Assembly (NCBI GenBank): GCA_950295325.1
Contig: OX485805.1
Span: 39,543,501-39,607,500, forward strand
Reading direction: 5' to 3'
Source of the DNA: Polytrichum commune
Taxonomy: Eukaryota; Streptophyta; Polytrichopsida; Polytrichales; Polytrichaceae
Length of the DNA: 64,000 nucleotides
Under the pieces are notes generated by a model that was given only the letters and a program-made list of their open reading frames with translations, made no database searches and was not told the origin of the DNA. This document shows, piece by piece, positions 60,939-64,000 of this stretch; position 1 is the first letter of the stretch, and each line of letters opens with the position of its first letter. The translations under genes and the position numbers were made by a program.

Positions 60939-62689
60939 CGGGGCATGCCTTGTGTGCTTGTAGTTCAAGGGATTTCAGTTGTTCTGAATTGACGTGACAA
61001 AATTCACTTCAACTGAATCGAATGCAACTGAAAATTAGAGGGTTAGATGATGCCCAATATTGAACCATTTTCATGACACACCAGACCGCTCACCTTTGGA
61101 ATTCTTTTTCTCTTTTGTCTCCACAATTGCTCAAAGATTAGTTTGACAAGCGTGTACTTAGTGTGTACTAGTTAGTGACCATTAGCAGATTTCTTGTTCT
61201 GCTGTTGTCACTTGGTTTTGGCTTACCACAAAATCATTTTGAATGGACATAGGTATGGCACTATGATAAATTTGCATAATTTTCAGTTTCATTTGTCCAT
61301 GACGCGCGTTATGGGGCTCATATGCTAACAGTGATGTTAGCCATGGCCAAGATCCCATGTTCCTATTTAGTCTCGGCTTTGTCTTGTAGACGAAATGGAC
61401 GAATACATAGGGGATTGTTAAATCAACCACACAATATGTAACGTGTAAACTAGGCTTTGACTTGTCATCCAAGTTGATCAAGTTTATTGATTGTAATACA
61501 AAGTTGATACCTTGCTCCTCTTCATGTGTTTGATGAAAAATCAAATTTTTGACAAATCATGTGATCGCGCAACATGTCTGTGTGGTCAATTTAACAATTC
61601 CCAATTCATATATGCACATATTAATCAAAATGATTGATGATTTATAATCATCTCCATTTTCATATGTAAACTATAAAATAAGATACACTACCAACATACG
61701 ATTTTAAAGAGCACATGTCATCTGCACATGAAAAAATTGCAAACCTTCCACTGCAATAAATACACACGTAAGATTCTCTGGGAAAAAGCCTATCTGTTCA
61801 CCTCCTACATCATACTGGGTGCAGATTCTCATCTTTAGTTTAATTTCAACCATAAGCCTAACCTTGTGTAGCTAGATTATTCAAGTTCTATAATTTCTTT
61901 TCTACGTGGAATCCAGCATGGCAGTTCTCAGCTTGAAAACTTAGTAAATTTTTGGGCAGACCTGTAGCAGACTCAGACACCTCACTCGATGGTGTTAATT
62001 TGATTTTGAGTGTATTTCTTCGTCGTGATGTTGTGTTCACCTGGACATTTTGCAGACGCTTCGATACCACATGGTCCTGTAAAATGATGCAATCAATCTC
62101 CTAACAAGCCGAGTTGATGCTATATTCCCACACTACTTAGATATTCAATTTTCTGACCCCGAGACAAAGGTGACCAGGTGGTGAGTTTGTCAATCTCGCA
62201 CCACAATCGTCATTTCCTTGTATCGATGCAATGGAATTCACTTCTTGGTTGTCTTCACAGATTAGGTGAAATGTTCACGGATTAAGCAATTTGCAGGAAA
62301 TAGGTTTATAACCTCTTTGTCATGAGCTCAAGAGGTACTTCAAAGTATCATGAGCACAAGATATGGATATTGGGGGAGCATTGCTGTAGTGGGGGGAAAA
62401 AAAACAGTGCAGCAAATTGCACGATATGCACATGATGTCAATCTTGGCAACAATGTTTGGTAGTAAGGATGTCGACATGTAATATTTCTGAAAACTAGTC
62501 CATAATTTATGCACCCTACTGGAACATGGAGAGTTGTCAAGGGTTTGTTAATTTTGTTTTTGTTAAGTAAGCCCCAGTACTTCGACAAATCTTGATAATT
62601 TGGAAAGCTTTGGAATCACTGGTCCTGTTAGAACCCCATGACTGCCATCAGACTGTGTCAGACATAACTAACTTATCAAGACTTGATGG
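60939..62689. other. Intergenic, upstream of the hydrolase gene
   Basis: No clear gene. A minus-strand segment at 62076-61888 looks like a possible terminal exon (acceptor TTTTACAG|GACCATGTG, 62 residues, then stop), but I found no partner exon. The 120-codon minus frame at 61182-61544 has no domain. The 5' leader and promoter of the hydrolase gene presumably lie near 62500-62689. Confidence 0.35.
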
Positions 62690-63328
62690 ATGGGTGATGC
62701 AGAGAAGGAGAAAGATTCATTGCTGGCATTTAATTACAAGATGGCGTCGCGGTTTGGGTGGATGGTAGGCCGATCCCAAAGTGGGCCTGCAGCCATCAGC
62801 ACAGCCAAACCTCAAAGTGGGCCTGCCACAACTCTCACAGTCCAAACTCAAAAACAAATCGCAACTAATTCGACGCCACCCGGAGTACGAGCTCAGAAAC
62901 AAATCGCGACTAATTCGATGCCACCTGGAGTTCAAGAGGTAAGAAATTGTCTGCTTTGTATATGGTAGATGTGTGTTATTTGGATATGAAGCCCGCTGCT
63001 CCTAGGATATGAAACACGCGATTAGTGCGAGATAATTAGCAATCCAAATCATGTCTGTAGCTATCTGCCTCATAGTTTTTGGAGTTCCTATTAATCTCTT
63101 ATTCATTATCAAAGTGAAGACTCTCGTGCTCATGAAGTGGTTATATATGTCCCCTAGATTATGTGGACCATTGAGCGTAGAATTAATTAGAATAACTCGA
63201 GCTTGTAGTCCAATTTGTTTTGAACGCATGTCTTATTGGTGTTCATTCTTAGATCCACACCCAACCACATACCACTCAAATATAGGTGTTTAGATTATTG
63301 TTGTGTTGAAATTCGGCACGTCTATCTT

Positions 63329-63363
<35 letters not shown>

Positions 63364-64000
63364 ACACATTACATCATCTTGTGGCAGCCATGTTAGGGGT
63401 CTAGTAAAACCTACCCTTATGGGTTTCTGGGTGGTCCATTCCATTTTAATCTCTTCTAGTCAAACGAACTAAGGGCCTTTGATGCTAAATCTGGTGTTAA
63501 ATTTGTTTATGAAAGAAACGTCCAAACTAAAAGAAGTTCCCAACGTTTCCACATTCAACTTACACGGCCGTCACAAATATGTGGGTCGTTTTTTTGTATA
63601 CGCAGTTAACACATCAAGTCCTTGCCATTTTTGCAGTTGGTGAGTGGATGTGTATACTTGTTTCATGAGCCCCCCATAGACCAACCAATTGAAGTTGAGA
63701 TTATCTTCTTGCATGGCCTACAACTTGGTGAATATAAAGATGCATATTGGAAGACTTGGCGGTCTCGAGATGGATCCACTTGTTGGCCTACTACTTGGCT
63801 TGGCTCTAAGTTTCCAAATGCCCGCATTCTTTCACTATCATATGATTCGAGTGCACGAAAAACGGCGAAGACGGGGAATTTGGACCCAACGGCGTTGGGC
63901 GAGAACCTAATGAACAACTTAGTGTCACCTCAAGTAAGGGTTGGCCAAAAGGGTTGTCCGGTCGTGTTTGTATGCCATAGCCTTGGAGGCCTCATTGTGA
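62690..64000 (+). CDS. Alpha/beta-hydrolase gene, 5' part (runs off window)
   Basis: Two exons in phase 0: 62690-62938 (donor CAAGAG|GTAAGA) and 63637 to beyond 64000 (acceptor CCATTTTTGCAG|TTG). Exon 1 (83 codons; an internal start at 62741 is possible) is low-complexity, with a repeated QKQIATNS.PPGV phrase. Exon 2 shows an alpha/beta-hydrolase core: EIIFLHGLQLGEY (strand plus HG oxyanion loop), a Trp-rich segment with CWPTTWLGSKFPNARILSL, YDSSA, and VVFVCHSLGGLIV with the nucleophile Ser at 63979-63981. This is the pattern of SERAC1/PGAP1-like lipases. Bryophyte hydrolase-NBS-LRR (HNL) receptors also start with an alpha/beta-hydrolase domain. The Asp and His of the triad, and any NB-ARC or LRR region, would lie past the edge. 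The intron carries an AGGTAG-family repeat fragment and a (TG)n tract. Confidence 0.7.
63050..63290 (-). repeat. AGGTAG-family fragment in the hydrolase intron
   Basis: A reverse copy with 'TTCATTATCAAAGTGAAGA' and 'AACCACATACCACTCAAATA', matching the 5' half of the element at 52930-53309. Confidence 0.5.
63337..63361. repeat. (TG)n microsatellite
   Basis: About twelve TG units in the first intron of the hydrolase gene. Confidence 0.95.

Noticed and set aside
1-64000. CRISPR array or bacterial-type operons
   Set aside because: Spliced plant genes and plant repeats throughout; the tandem arrays have no unique spacers.

Overview
The window is nuclear DNA of a land plant. The evidence is canonical GT-AG introns, two plant-type genes (an NPH3/RPT2-like BTB protein and a DUF1218 membrane protein), interstitial TTTAGGG telomere-type motifs, and AT-rich, transposon-filled intergenic DNA. 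A non-flowering lineage (bryophyte, lycophyte or fern) seems most likely because of the element types: a LINE with a 'HxLAIE...C...H...C' tail, an HUH-endonuclease element, and an alpha/beta-hydrolase gene resembling the N-terminus of bryophyte hydrolase-NBS-LRR receptors. This placement is inference, and I cannot name a species.

Layout. 2.5-3.1 kb: an intact single-exon DUF1218 gene (+) followed by a diverged tandem duplication. 8.0-9.7 kb: short, phase-0, coiled-coil-coding exons (-), three of them exactly 54 bp. 18.5-25.3 kb: the main gene, a six-exon NPH3/RPT2-like (NRL) gene (-). I could join it into a 963-codon reading frame with every junction at GT/AG. Its intron 3 is filled by an ~88-bp degenerate minisatellite and its 5' leader is duplicated. 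26-40 kb: gene-poor DNA dominated by MITEs and dispersed repeats. 40.5-42.2 kb: a decayed pogo/Tigger element with TA target sites. 43.2-43.9 kb: a decayed LINE tail (-). 44.4-45.4 kb: a tandem duplication in which one copy carries a MITE and the other preserves the empty site. 47-53 kb: clustered and nested MITEs, many with precise TTA/TAA or TA target duplications. 55.8-57.0 kb: a decayed HUH-endonuclease (Replitron-like) gene (-). 60.7-60.9 kb: a 54-bp minisatellite. 62.7 kb to the window end: the first two exons of an alpha/beta-hydrolase gene (+) that runs off the edge.

How the genes relate. There is no operon-like organisation. The NRL protein would act at the plasma membrane in blue-light or auxin-related signalling, with its BTB domain as a possible CUL3 adaptor. 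It ends in a serine-containing tail compatible with 14-3-3 binding. The DUF1218 protein is a four-pass membrane protein of a family tied to cell wall and vascular patterning. The hydrolase could be a SERAC1-like lipase or the N-terminal domain of an immune receptor; the deciding sequence lies outside the window. The rest is mostly a record of successive transposon insertions, several of whose relative ages can be read from nesting.
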